Shown here in pieces: positions 27,548 to 34,638 of a DNA stretch of 43,343 nucleotides. A program made the position numbers and the translations under genes. Source of the stretch: Acidovorax sp. (GTDB lineage Bacteria > Pseudomonadota > Gammaproteobacteria > Burkholderiales > Burkholderiaceae_C); contig NZ_JADHVT010000025.1 in assembly GCF_016783915.1 (NCBI RefSeq), positions 1-43,343 of the forward strand, given 5' to 3'. The notes beneath the pieces were generated by a model. That model searched no databases, was not told where the DNA came from, and was given only the letters and a program-made list of their open reading frames with translations. Numbering within the stretch: position 1 is the stretch's first letter; the number at the start of each line of letters is the position of its first letter.

Positions 27548-28453
27548 TCAGCGCCCGCCCGGCGGCACGGCGCGCGACATGGCCCACTGCACGGCCAATA
27601 TGCTCGCCAGCACCACCAGCATGCCCACCAGCGATACCCCAGTCATGGCCTGCCCCAGCAGCGCCCAGCCCAGCAGCACCGCCGTGACCGGGCTCAGCAG
27701 CCCCAGCGACGACACCGCCACCGACGGCAGGCGCGCAATGCCACGGAACCACAGCGCATAGGCCACCAGCGCACCTGCCAGGCTGAGGTACAGATAGCCC
27801 GCGATGTGGGTGGAAGTGAGTGTGGGCAAAGGCGGGTCCACCGCCCAGGCCACCGGCGCCAGCATCACGCCGCCTGCCAACAGCTGCCAGCCGGTAAACG
27901 CCAGCACCGGCAAGTCAGACCGCCAGCGCCGCGACCAGAACGTGCCCGCTGCCATGCACAGCGTACCCACCAGCGCGGCAGCCACACCCACCATGTCCCA
28001 GCGCGCAGCGGGTGACAGCAGCAGCGCCGCCATGCCCAGCACACCCAGCGCCCCGGCCGCCAGCGCCAGTGCGGGCGGGCGCCGGTGGTCCAACGCCCAG
28101 GTCAGGCCCATCACCACCAGCGGCCCCACGGCTCCCACCACCGCGGCCACGCCACCGGGCAACCGGTAGGCCGCCACAAACAGCAATGCCTGGAACACGC
28201 CAATGTTCAGCGCTGCCAGCACCAGCAGGCGCCGCCACCCCACCCAGTCGCCCCAGGCCGGCCAGCAGCGGCACCACAGCACCAGCAGCAAGCCCGCGGG
28301 CAAGGTGCGCAGCAGTGCGGCGGTGAAAGGCCGGTCGGGCGGCAGCAGCTCGGTGGTGACGATGTAGGTCGAGCCCCAGATGACCGGTCCGAGCGCTGTG
28401 GTGAGCGCATCCAGCCAGGTCGAGGAACTTGCAGAAGCACGTGAAGCAGCCAT
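27548..28453 (-). CDS. EamA/DMT-family transporter
   Basis: A 301-residue inner-membrane protein with ten hydrophobic helices forming two EamA repeats (about residues 12-140 and 150-290). The first begins ALGPVIWGSTYIVTTELLPP, the second ALVGTLCMAAGTFWSRRW; the end reads SVAVSSLGLLSPVTAVLLGW, typical of the family. Such proteins export amino acids, metabolites or drugs. It is divergent from a MarR-type gene 75 bp away, with operator-like palindromes between, so the exporter is probably repressed by that regulator. Confidence 0.9.
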   Translation of the reverse strand: MAASRASASSSTWLDALTTALGPVIWGSTYIVTTELLPPDRPFTAALLRTLPAGLLLVLWCRCWPAWGDWVGWRRLLVLAALNIGVFQALLFVAAYRLPGGVAAVVGAVGPLVVMGLTWALDHRRPPALALAAGALGVLGMAALLLSPAARWDMVGVAAALVGTLCMAAGTFWSRRWRSDLPVLAFTGWQLLAGGVMLAPVAWAVDPPLPTLTSTHIAGYLYLSLAGALVAYALWFRGIARLPSVAVSSLGLLSPVTAVLLGWALLGQAMTGVSLVGMLVVLASILAVQWAMSRAVPPGGR

Positions 28454-28459
28454 ATATTT

Positions 28460-28508
28460 ATCTTCAAATCAAGACAAAAACTCTACCATACAATCTCGAA
28501 TTCAAGAT
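28460..28508. promoter_or_regulatory. Two MarR-type operator palindromes between divergent EamA and MarR genes
   Basis: ATCTCGAATTCAAGAT (28493-28508) is a palindrome with one mismatched pair. A weaker copy, ATCTTCAAATCAAGAC, lies at 28460-28475, its centre 33 bp away, about three helical turns. ATTTATCTT/AAGATAAAT also form outer inverted arms (28456-28464, 28504-28512). A -10 element for the MarR gene, TACAAT at 28489-28494, overlaps the better site. Confidence 0.68.
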
Positions 28509-28528
28509 AAATCAACCACCACAAGCCC

Positions 28529-29041
28529 ATGGCCAACCCACGCCAACCCGATGCCGTCGATGCCATCCTGGCCCAGTGGCAGCGCGAGCGCCCCGACCTG
28601 GACACCAGCGCCATGGGCCCCATCGGTCGCATCAAGCGCTGCGCCGTGCTGCTGCAGCGGCGGCTGGATGAGACCTTTGCCAAGTTCGGCTTGAGCACCT
28701 GGGAGTTCGACATGCTGGCCACGCTGCGCCGCAGTGGCGCGCCCTACTGCCTGGCCCCGACCACGCTGTTCTCCACACTCATGGTCACATCGGGCACCAT
28801 GACGCACCGCATGGCCAAGCTCGAAGCCCAGGGCTGGATCGAACGCCTGCCCAACCCTGCCGATGCACGCAGCTCGCTCGTGCAGCTCACCCCTCAGGGG
28901 CTGGAGCTGATCGACCGCGCCGTGGAAGCCCATGTGGCCAACGAACACCGCATCCTTTCAGCCCTCAAGGCGGTCGACCTGGCGGCGCTGGACACGCGAC
29001 TGGCACTGCTGCTGGCCACGCTCGAGTCCCCCACGGGCTAG
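28529..29041 (+). CDS. MarR-family transcriptional regulator
   Basis: A 170-residue regulator with the MarR winged helix. Visible are GRIKRCAVLLQRRLDETFAK, GLSTWEFDMLATLRRSG, the recognition region TTLFSTLMVTSGTMTHRMAK and the wing IERLPNPADARSSLVQLTPQG. The wing motif DARSSLVQLT is the conserved DxRxxxxxLT signature. It is divergent from the EamA transporter and sits beside two candidate operators, one of which covers its own promoter, so autorepression is likely. Its inducer is not known. There is no clear Shine-Dalgarno. Confidence 0.93.
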   Translation: MANPRQPDAVDAILAQWQRERPDLDTSAMGPIGRIKRCAVLLQRRLDETFAKFGLSTWEFDMLATLRRSGAPYCLAPTTLFSTLMVTSGTMTHRMAKLEAQGWIERLPNPADARSSLVQLTPQGLELIDRAVEAHVANEHRILSALKAVDLAALDTRLALLLATLESPTG

Positions 29042-29083
29042 GAATAGCGCCCCGCGCCGTGTACTGCGCAGTAACATGGCGGG

Positions 29084-29845
29084 ATGCCTCAAAACCACCT
29101 CTACATCCTCACCGGCGCATCGCGCGGCATGGGCCTGGCCATGGCCCAGCAGCTTTTGCGCAGCGGCAACACCCTGATCTGTATCGCACGCAGTGCCAAT
29201 GACGACCTGGCGGCCGAGGCCCGGGCCGCAGGCGTCGCCATCGAACAGTGGCAGCAAGATCTGTCGCAGGGCGAGCAGGCCGCCCACAAGCTGCAAGCCT
29301 GGCTGCAGGCCCAAGGCCCGCAGGCGTTTGCCAGCGCCACCCTCATCAACAACGCGGGCATGATCCCGCGCATTGCGCCGCTGTCGGCCAGCGACGCGGA
29401 AGACCTGGCCACCGCCCTGCGTGTGGGGCTGGAGGCGCCCATGCAGCTCACCGCTGCTTTCCTGGGCGCGACGGACAGCTGGACCGTGCCGCGCAAGGTG
29501 CTCAACATTTCCTCGGGCCTGGGCCGCCGGGCCATGGCCTCGCAGGCCGCGTACTGCGCCGCCAAGGCGGGCATGGACCATTTCACGCGTTGCGTGGCTC
29601 TGGACGAGGCCATCAAGCCCCATGGGGCCAAGGTATGCTCGCTGGCTCCCGGTGTGATCGACACCGACATGCAGGTCCAGCTGCGCGGCGCCGACCCGGC
29701 CGCCTTCCCGGACCGCCAGAATTTCGCCAACCTCAAGACGGGTGGCCAGCTCACATCGCCTGCCGACGCCGCCACCCGCGTGCTCGCCTGGCTGGAGCGC
29801 GCAGACTTCGGCACCCACCCGGTGGCCGATGTGCGCGAGGCGTGA
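29084..29845 (+). CDS. Short-chain dehydrogenase/reductase
   Basis: A 253-residue NAD(P)-dependent oxidoreductase of the classical SDR type. The cofactor motif TGASRGMG lies at residues 10-17, NNAG near residue 90, the catalytic serine in NISSGLG, and the catalytic YxxxK in AAYCAAKAG. The arginine following the second glycine-rich turn (IARS) favours NADP. Substrate is not predictable; sepiapterin-reductase-like proteins share this pattern. It follows MarR by about 40 bp in the same direction. Confidence 0.9.
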   Translation: MPQNHLYILTGASRGMGLAMAQQLLRSGNTLICIARSANDDLAAEARAAGVAIEQWQQDLSQGEQAAHKLQAWLQAQGPQAFASATLINNAGMIPRIAPLSASDAEDLATALRVGLEAPMQLTAAFLGATDSWTVPRKVLNISSGLGRRAMASQAAYCAAKAGMDHFTRCVALDEAIKPHGAKVCSLAPGVIDTDMQVQLRGADPAAFPDRQNFANLKTGGQLTSPADAATRVLAWLERADFGTHPVADVREA

Positions 29846-29857
29846 GCCCATTTACTC

Positions 29858-29915
29858 CTACTTTGATAGCTGCAACCGCATGATTCACTAGCGCCTGCAG
29901 CCGTTTTGACCTGAA
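29858..29915. repeat. Dispersed intergenic repeat, Comamonadaceae-type
   Basis: The spacer between the dehydrogenase and thiolase genes contains TTTGATAGCTGCA and, about 20 bases on, CTAGCGCCTGCAGC. GCTGCA and TGCAGC can pair as a stem. It is AT-richer than its surroundings and shares words (GATAGCTG, CTAGCGC) with other spacers of this window. Confidence 0.45.
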
Positions 29916-29936
29916 TTTCTCTGAAAGGACCTCCCC

Positions 29937-31121
29937 ATGACCCGTGAAGTCGTCGTCGTCAGCGCAGTGCGCACCGCCATTGGCACCTTTGGTGGCAGCC
30001 TCAAGGACGTGCCTCCCACCGAACTGGGCGCACTCGTGGTGCGCGAATCGCTCGCCCGCGCCAACGTGGAAGGCAAGGACGTGGGCCATGTGGTGTTCGG
30101 CCATGTGGTCAACACCGAGCCCAAGGACATGTACCTGTCGCGCGTGGCAGCCATCAACGGCGGCTGCGGCGAAGGCACGCCCGCCTACAACGTCAACCGC
30201 CTGTGCGGCTCGGGTCTGCAGGCCATCGTCAACGCCAGCCAGTCCATTTTGCTGGGCGACACCGACGTGGCGATCGGCGGCGGGGCCGAGAACATGAGCC
30301 GCGTACCCTTTGCCAGCCTGAACATGCGCTGGGGCGCCCGCATGGGAGACACCAAGATGGTGGACATGATGATCGGCGCACTGCACGACCCCTTCCACAA
30401 CATCCACATGGGTGTGACGGCCGAGAACATCGCCGCCAAGTGGGGCATCAGCCGTGAAGACCAGGACAAGCTGGCGGTTGAAAGCCATAACCGCGCAGAG
30501 CGCGCCACGCAGGCCGGCGTGTTCAAGGACCAGATCGTGCCCGTCACCTTGAAGAGCAAGAAGGGCGACGTGCAATACGCCACCGACGAGCACTTCCGCC
30601 CCGGTGCCACCATGGAAGACTTGGCCAAGCTCAAGCCCGTGTTTATCAAGGAAAACGGCACGGTGACTGCCGGCAACGCCTCCGGCATCAACGACGCCGC
30701 CGCTGCCGTGGTGCTGATGGAAGCCGGTGCCGCCAAGGCCCGTGGTGCCAAGCCCCTGGCCCGCCTGGTAGCCTATGCCCACGCGGGCGTCGACCCCAAG
30801 TACATGGGCATCGGCCCCGTGCCCGCCACGCAGCTGGCGCTGAAGAAGGCGGGCCTCACCGTCAACGACCTGGACGTGATCGAGGCCAACGAGGCCTTTG
30901 CGGCCCAGGCCTGTGCCGTGACCCGCGACCTGGGCCTGGACCCCGCCAAGGTCAACCCCAACGGCTCGGGCATTTCGCTGGGCCACCCCATCGGCGCCAC
31001 CGGTGCGCTCATCACCGTCAAGGCCATCCATGAGCTGCAACGCATCCAGGGCCGCTATGCGCTGGTGACGATGTGTATTGGTGGCGGCCAGGGCATTGCG
31101 GCGATTTTTGAGCGCCTCTGA
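29937..31121 (+). CDS. Acetyl-CoA C-acetyltransferase (thiolase, BktB/PhaA-like)
   Basis: A 394-residue thiolase. All catalytic residues are present: acylated C90 in NRLCGSGLQAI, H350 in SLGHPIGATGA and proton-relay C380 in TMCIGGGQGIA. The protein joins two acetyl-CoA to acetoacetyl-CoA or, in BktB-like enzymes, makes 3-ketovaleryl-CoA; the reverse reaction completes beta-oxidation. No phaB or phaC gene is next to it, so a polyhydroxyalkanoate role cannot be assigned from context. AAGGA lies eight to ten bases ahead of the ATG. Confidence 0.94.
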   Translation: MTREVVVVSAVRTAIGTFGGSLKDVPPTELGALVVRESLARANVEGKDVGHVVFGHVVNTEPKDMYLSRVAAINGGCGEGTPAYNVNRLCGSGLQAIVNASQSILLGDTDVAIGGGAENMSRVPFASLNMRWGARMGDTKMVDMMIGALHDPFHNIHMGVTAENIAAKWGISREDQDKLAVESHNRAERATQAGVFKDQIVPVTLKSKKGDVQYATDEHFRPGATMEDLAKLKPVFIKENGTVTAGNASGINDAAAAVVLMEAGAAKARGAKPLARLVAYAHAGVDPKYMGIGPVPATQLALKKAGLTVNDLDVIEANEAFAAQACAVTRDLGLDPAKVNPNGSGISLGHPIGATGALITVKAIHELQRIQGRYALVTMCIGGGQGIAAIFERL

Positions 31122-31309
31122 CCTGCACGCGGGTGCGCACATTGCCATCGCCACCCGCGATGCTGCCACCTGCTATTGGCAACGCGAGCGCCACAGTCGA
31201 TCAGCGATCATTGGCGCCCGCTGCCCCAGATCAGCCGGGCAACCGCAGCCGCACCCAGCGGCCTGGCGGCGACCCGCACACCACTGAACCGATGGAGACA
31301 CCTCTCACC

Positions 31310-32293
31310 ATGATGCGCACCCTGCTTTCCTTCTTTGCCCTCGCCTTCGCGCTGGGCACCACGGCCCACGCCCAGGCGCCTGCGCCCGCTGCGGCATACC
31401 CCGCCAAGCCCATCCGCCTGATCGTGCCCTTCCCGCCCGGCGGCGGCACCGACATCCTGTCGCGCCTGGTGGCCACCAAGCTCACCGAAAGCGCCAAGTG
31501 GACCGTGGTGGCCGACAACCGCGCCGGCGCAGGCGGCACCATCGGCATTGGCGAGGCCGTCAAGGCCGCGCCCACGGGCTATGACCTGGTCATGGGCCAG
31601 AAAGACAACCTGGTGATCGGCCCCTGGCTGTACAAGAACCTGCCCTGGGACCCCACCAAGGACCTGACCGCCGTGGCCCATGTGGCCTACACGCCTGTGG
31701 TCATTGCCACTAGCGCGAACTCCAAGTTCAAGACGCTGGCCGACGTGGTGGCTGCCGCCAAGGCAGCGCCCGGCACCGTCACCTACGGGTCGCCCGGCAA
31801 CGGCACCTCCATCCATCTGGCGGGCGACCTGTTCGAGAAGGCTGCGGGCATCAAGCTCAGCCACATCCCCTACAAGGGCTCCAACCCCGCGCTGATGGAT
31901 GCGTTGTCGGGCAATGTGGACCTGCTCATGTCCTCGGTGCCGTCGGCCATGGCCCAGATCAAGTCGGGCAAGCTGCGCCCGCTGGCCGTGACCTCGGCCA
32001 AGCGCAGCTCGTCCATGCCCGAGGTCCCTACCGTGTCCGAATCGGGCTTCAAGGACTTTGATGTGAGCACCTGGTACGGCGTGTTCGCTCCCGCTGGCAC
32101 ACCCGCCGCCGTGGTGAACGTCGTCAACGCAGAAATCAACAAACTGTTGGCCACCCCCGAAATGAAGGCCGCCATCCATGCCCAGGGCGCCGAGCCCGAG
32201 GCCATGTCGGCCGCCCAGCTCAATACGCTGCTCAAGGCCGACTACGCCAAGTGGAAGGGCATTGTGGAAGCCTCTGGCGCAAAGATTGAGTAG
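31310..32293 (+). CDS. Bug-family (tripartite tricarboxylate transporter) substrate-binding protein
   Basis: A 327-residue periplasmic binding protein of the Bug family, greatly expanded in Burkholderiales. The signal peptide ends at AHAQA. Family motifs are KPIRLIVPFPPGGGTDILSR, VVADNRAGAGGTIGIGEAVK, HIPYKGSNPALMDALSGNVD and STWYGVFAPAGTPAAVV. No TctA/TctB permease genes are adjacent, as is common for orphan Bug proteins. The ATG at 31310 with GGAGA about ten bases upstream is chosen; a further ATG follows immediately. The preceding 188 bp show no clear features. The ligand is unknown. Confidence 0.93.
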   Translation: MMRTLLSFFALAFALGTTAHAQAPAPAAAYPAKPIRLIVPFPPGGGTDILSRLVATKLTESAKWTVVADNRAGAGGTIGIGEAVKAAPTGYDLVMGQKDNLVIGPWLYKNLPWDPTKDLTAVAHVAYTPVVIATSANSKFKTLADVVAAAKAAPGTVTYGSPGNGTSIHLAGDLFEKAAGIKLSHIPYKGSNPALMDALSGNVDLLMSSVPSAMAQIKSGKLRPLAVTSAKRSSSMPEVPTVSESGFKDFDVSTWYGVFAPAGTPAAVVNVVNAEINKLLATPEMKAAIHAQGAEPEAMSAAQLNTLLKADYAKWKGIVEASGAKIE

Positions 32294-32392
32294 CCCCCCT
32301 GAGTCGCCTGCGGCGCCTTCCCCTGGGGAGACGCACCCGGTGGCCTGGCAGAGCCAGATCCAAGGGTGCACTGGCCTGGGGCGTGCCTGTCC
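32291..32392. repeat. Intergenic repeat with inverted arms after the Bug gene
   Basis: The segment starts at the Bug stop codon with CCCCCCTGAGTCGCC and contains GCACCC...GGGTGC as inverted arms around GGCCTGGCAGAGCC, then CACTGGCCTGGGGCGTGCC. I recall closely similar segments as a common intergenic element in Acidovorax-like genomes; that is memory, not a search result. Its function is unknown. Confidence 0.4.
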
Positions 32393-32441
32393 CAAGCGCA
32401 GATGGCTACGGGTGGTGCGCAGCGTCATCGAGAACTGAAAT

Positions 32442-32470
32442 AAAAAACGGCTCCTTTCGGAGCCGTTCTT
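32442..32470. terminator. Bidirectional terminator between Bug and UspA genes
   Basis: AACGGCTCC (32446-32454) and GGAGCCGTT (32459-32467) with a TTTC loop, preceded by an A-run. The T-run is strong for the minus-strand UspA gene and weaker on the plus strand. Confidence 0.88.
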
Positions 32471-32485
32471 CATGGGGGAGCGTGT

Positions 32486-32923
32486 TCAGTCCCTCACAAC
32501 CAGCACGGGGATGTGCACCACACCCAGCACACGCTGCGTAACGCTGCCCAGCACCAGCTTTTCCAGGCCGCGACGGCCGTGCGAGCCCATCACAATGAGG
32601 TCGGCGCCGGTGCTCTCCAGTGCACGCAGGATGCCATCGTGCACCGCATGCCCCTCGCCCACCACGGTGGTGACCTGCACGCCCGCATCAGCCATGGCCT
32701 TCTTGGTGGCGTCCAGCGCGGCGTTGGCCTCGGACGTGGCGGCGCTGATGTACTGCGCCTGGCCGTAGGCAAAGTCGGCGCCCACGCCCGTGAAGGGATA
32801 GGGGTCGATCACATAGACCGCCGTGACGGCGCTGCCAAAGGTCTTGGCAAGACCTGCGGCCTTGGATACGGCCAGCATCGAGGTCTTGGAACCATCGACA
32901 GGAACCAGAATGTGCTTGAACAT
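32486..32923 (-). CDS. Universal stress protein, UspA family
   Basis: A 145-residue single-domain cytoplasmic protein. It begins MFKHILVPVDGSKTS and ends VVHIPVLVVRD as the family does. The ATP-binding motif Gx2Gx9G(S/T) is intact in GSHGRRGLEKLVLGS, placing it with the nucleotide-binding Usp proteins. The ATG at 32923 has AAGGAGT upstream. A perfect FNR-type palindrome lies about 88 bp upstream of the start, suggesting induction at low oxygen. Confidence 0.94.
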   Translation of the reverse strand: MFKHILVPVDGSKTSMLAVSKAAGLAKTFGSAVTAVYVIDPYPFTGVGADFAYGQAQYISAATSEANAALDATKKAMADAGVQVTTVVGEGHAVHDGILRALESTGADLIVMGSHGRRGLEKLVLGSVTQRVLGVVHIPVLVVRD

Positions 32924-33004
32924 GGTGCTACTCCTTGGGTTGAACGGTGTGACGGGCTTGTGGCCCCACAGTGACCAGTGTGAACGCCCACCATACCGCG
33001 CATC

Positions 33005-33018
33005 TTGATTCGCATCAA
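33005..33018 (-). promoter_or_regulatory. FNR/Anr box upstream of the UspA gene
   Basis: TTGATTCGCATCAA is a perfect match to TTGAT-N4-ATCAA. If placed at -41.5, the -10 would fall at 32977-32982, where the minus strand reads CACACT (three of six consensus bases), and about 45 bases of leader would remain. Confidence 0.65.
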
Positions 33019-33035
33019 ATCCGGTGCACTCCCGT

Positions 33036-33815
33036 TCAAGCCCCCGAGGGTGCCAGCCCCACCACATCCGCGCCTTGGAAGCTGTCCCGGCGGCAGGTCA
33101 CCACCAGAGTGTCGCGGTATCCCCCCGCAGCCAGCGGCTGGATAGGGGTAGATTCGTGGATCATGCGCGCATCGTCCAGCAGCAGCAGCGACCAGGGCTC
33201 GGTCAGCGTAAAGCGCTGCCCGCTGGGGCCGGCCGCTTCAAACACCCGCGTCTCGCCACCCTTGACGCCCTCGCGCCCCACCAGAAACACCGCCACCAGA
33301 TCGACGCCGTCGCGGTGGGCGCCCTCGGGTGTGGGGCGGCCGATGCCGTCCGTGGTGTCGATGCGAAACTGGTGTGCTTCCACAAACCAGGGCACCGGTG
33401 CCTGTGGGACCGCAAACACTGCGTCCGACACGCTTGCCAGCGCGGCCAGTATTTGCCGCCACACAGGCAGAGCCACCGTGGCGGGCTCCATGGGTGCAAA
33501 CCAGCGCTCCATGCCGCCATGCAGCGCGTTGTACTCTACCGGCTGCCAATGGGCGCGGTGCGGCACCTGCTGCATCTGACCGTCCTGCAGCACAAAGCAG
33601 GCATGGCGGCGGCGGCGGTAGCGCCCGCCGTCCTTCAAGAACTCATCGGGCGGCAAGGCGGCCCAGTCGCTGTTCAGGGCCAGCAGCGCAGACAGCTCGC
33701 AGCCAACCCACTCGGCAACGGCCGCAGGACTGAGCACGGCAAAGCCGCTGCTGCGCAGCTGGCTGGCAACGTCAGCCGGAGTGGTGAAAGGGGGAGAAAA
33801 GGAGACTTGGGCCAT
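33036..33815 (-). CDS. 2-oxoglutarate/Fe(II)-dependent oxygenase family protein (2OG-Fe_Oxy_2)
   Basis: A 259-residue cytoplasmic protein. The iron ligands are visible: H167 and D169 in EGAHRDGVDLVAVFLVGR and a distal histidine, H220, in DDARMIHESTPI, followed by RDTLVVTCRR with a candidate 2-oxoglutarate-binding arginine. The pattern fits the family that includes bacterial L-isoleucine hydroxylases; the substrate may be a free amino acid, but this is only family inference. The stop lies 112 bp upstream of the UspA start, and the FNR box falls between the two. No Shine-Dalgarno precedes the ATG. Confidence 0.83.
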   Translation of the reverse strand: MAQVSFSPPFTTPADVASQLRSSGFAVLSPAAVAEWVGCELSALLALNSDWAALPPDEFLKDGGRYRRRRHACFVLQDGQMQQVPHRAHWQPVEYNALHGGMERWFAPMEPATVALPVWRQILAALASVSDAVFAVPQAPVPWFVEAHQFRIDTTDGIGRPTPEGAHRDGVDLVAVFLVGREGVKGGETRVFEAAGPSGQRFTLTEPWSLLLLDDARMIHESTPIQPLAAGGYRDTLVVTCRRDSFQGADVVGLAPSGA

Positions 33816-33942
33816 AGGGGCCCGAGCTTAACCGCAGGCGCTGGCGCGAGCTCTGCGATGGCACAAACATCATGTGCGGTGCAGGGGGCTGCGCCCGGCT
33901 CACTCTGCGTATACGGCTGCAACGCCGGGTTGAGCAAGCCGT

Positions 33943-34434
33943 TCAGTCCCGGTTGCCATGGCCCTTGCCACGTCCTTCGCCCCGGCCATGTCCACGATCA
34001 TGGTCACGGTCGTGTTTGCCGCCGCGCCCGCGGTCATCATCCCAGCGCTGGTCATCGCGCCCTCGCGGGCCTTGGTATGGGTTGCCACGGCGTGGGGGCG
34101 GCTCTTGCACAAAGTACACCGGCTGGCTGCAGGCGTTGTAGCGGGAGCAGTGTTTGCCCCAGTTCTTCGCATGGCCGGGCGGCACATACAGGTAGATGGG
34201 CGCACGTGGCACCACCACGGCAGGACGCTGGATGATGACAGGCTCTGCGTAGATCAGCGGCGGTGGTGGCGCGTTGCCGATGTTGATACGGCCATACACA
34301 CCGGGTGCCAATTCCCCCCCTACGGTGGCGTTGACATAAGCCTGCGCATGTGCGCCGCCCGCCAAGCCAAGCAGCAAGGCAGCAGCCGCGCCAGAAACAA
34401 GAAGACGGATCGCGGGAAGGATGGTGTTTTTCAT
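33943..34434 (-). CDS. Small exported protein of unknown function with charged glycine-rich tail
   Basis: A 163-residue protein. A signal peptide ends at GGAHAQA. The middle part has a proline-rich segment (NAPPPPLIYAEPVIIQRPAV) and a conserved-looking block YVPPGHAKNWGKHCSRYNAC with two cysteines that could form a disulfide. The last 45 residues are low-complexity and rich in R, D, H and G (repeated RGH, RDD and HDRDHDRGH types), a possible metal- or nucleic-acid-binding tail. AGGAG ahead of the ATG at 34434 fixes the start. I recognise the block as common in Burkholderiales but know no function. It appears to be a single-gene unit. Confidence 0.82.
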   Translation of the reverse strand: MKNTILPAIRLLVSGAAAALLLGLAGGAHAQAYVNATVGGELAPGVYGRINIGNAPPPPLIYAEPVIIQRPAVVVPRAPIYLYVPPGHAKNWGKHCSRYNACSQPVYFVQEPPPRRGNPYQGPRGRDDQRWDDDRGRGGKHDRDHDRGHGRGEGRGKGHGNRD

Positions 34435-34638
34435 GGATAGCTCCTGCTGTCTGCCACACCAAGTACGCAGACAGTGCACACATGCGGTGGGCGGCCCCAT
34501 GTCGATCACAAGGCCTGCCGCACCTTACACCCTTCACACGCTACAAATTGTCAGCCAATGGCGACAGTTGTCGGCTGCAGATGAGGTGGCGCAAAGCTGT
34601 GGGCGCCCTGGCCCAGGCGCCGCGACCATGAAAAGGCG

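Noticed and set aside
28441-28528. Exact -35/-10 pair for the EamA gene
   Set aside because: Several partial matches overlap in this AT-rich stretch and none has proper spacing with good hexamers.
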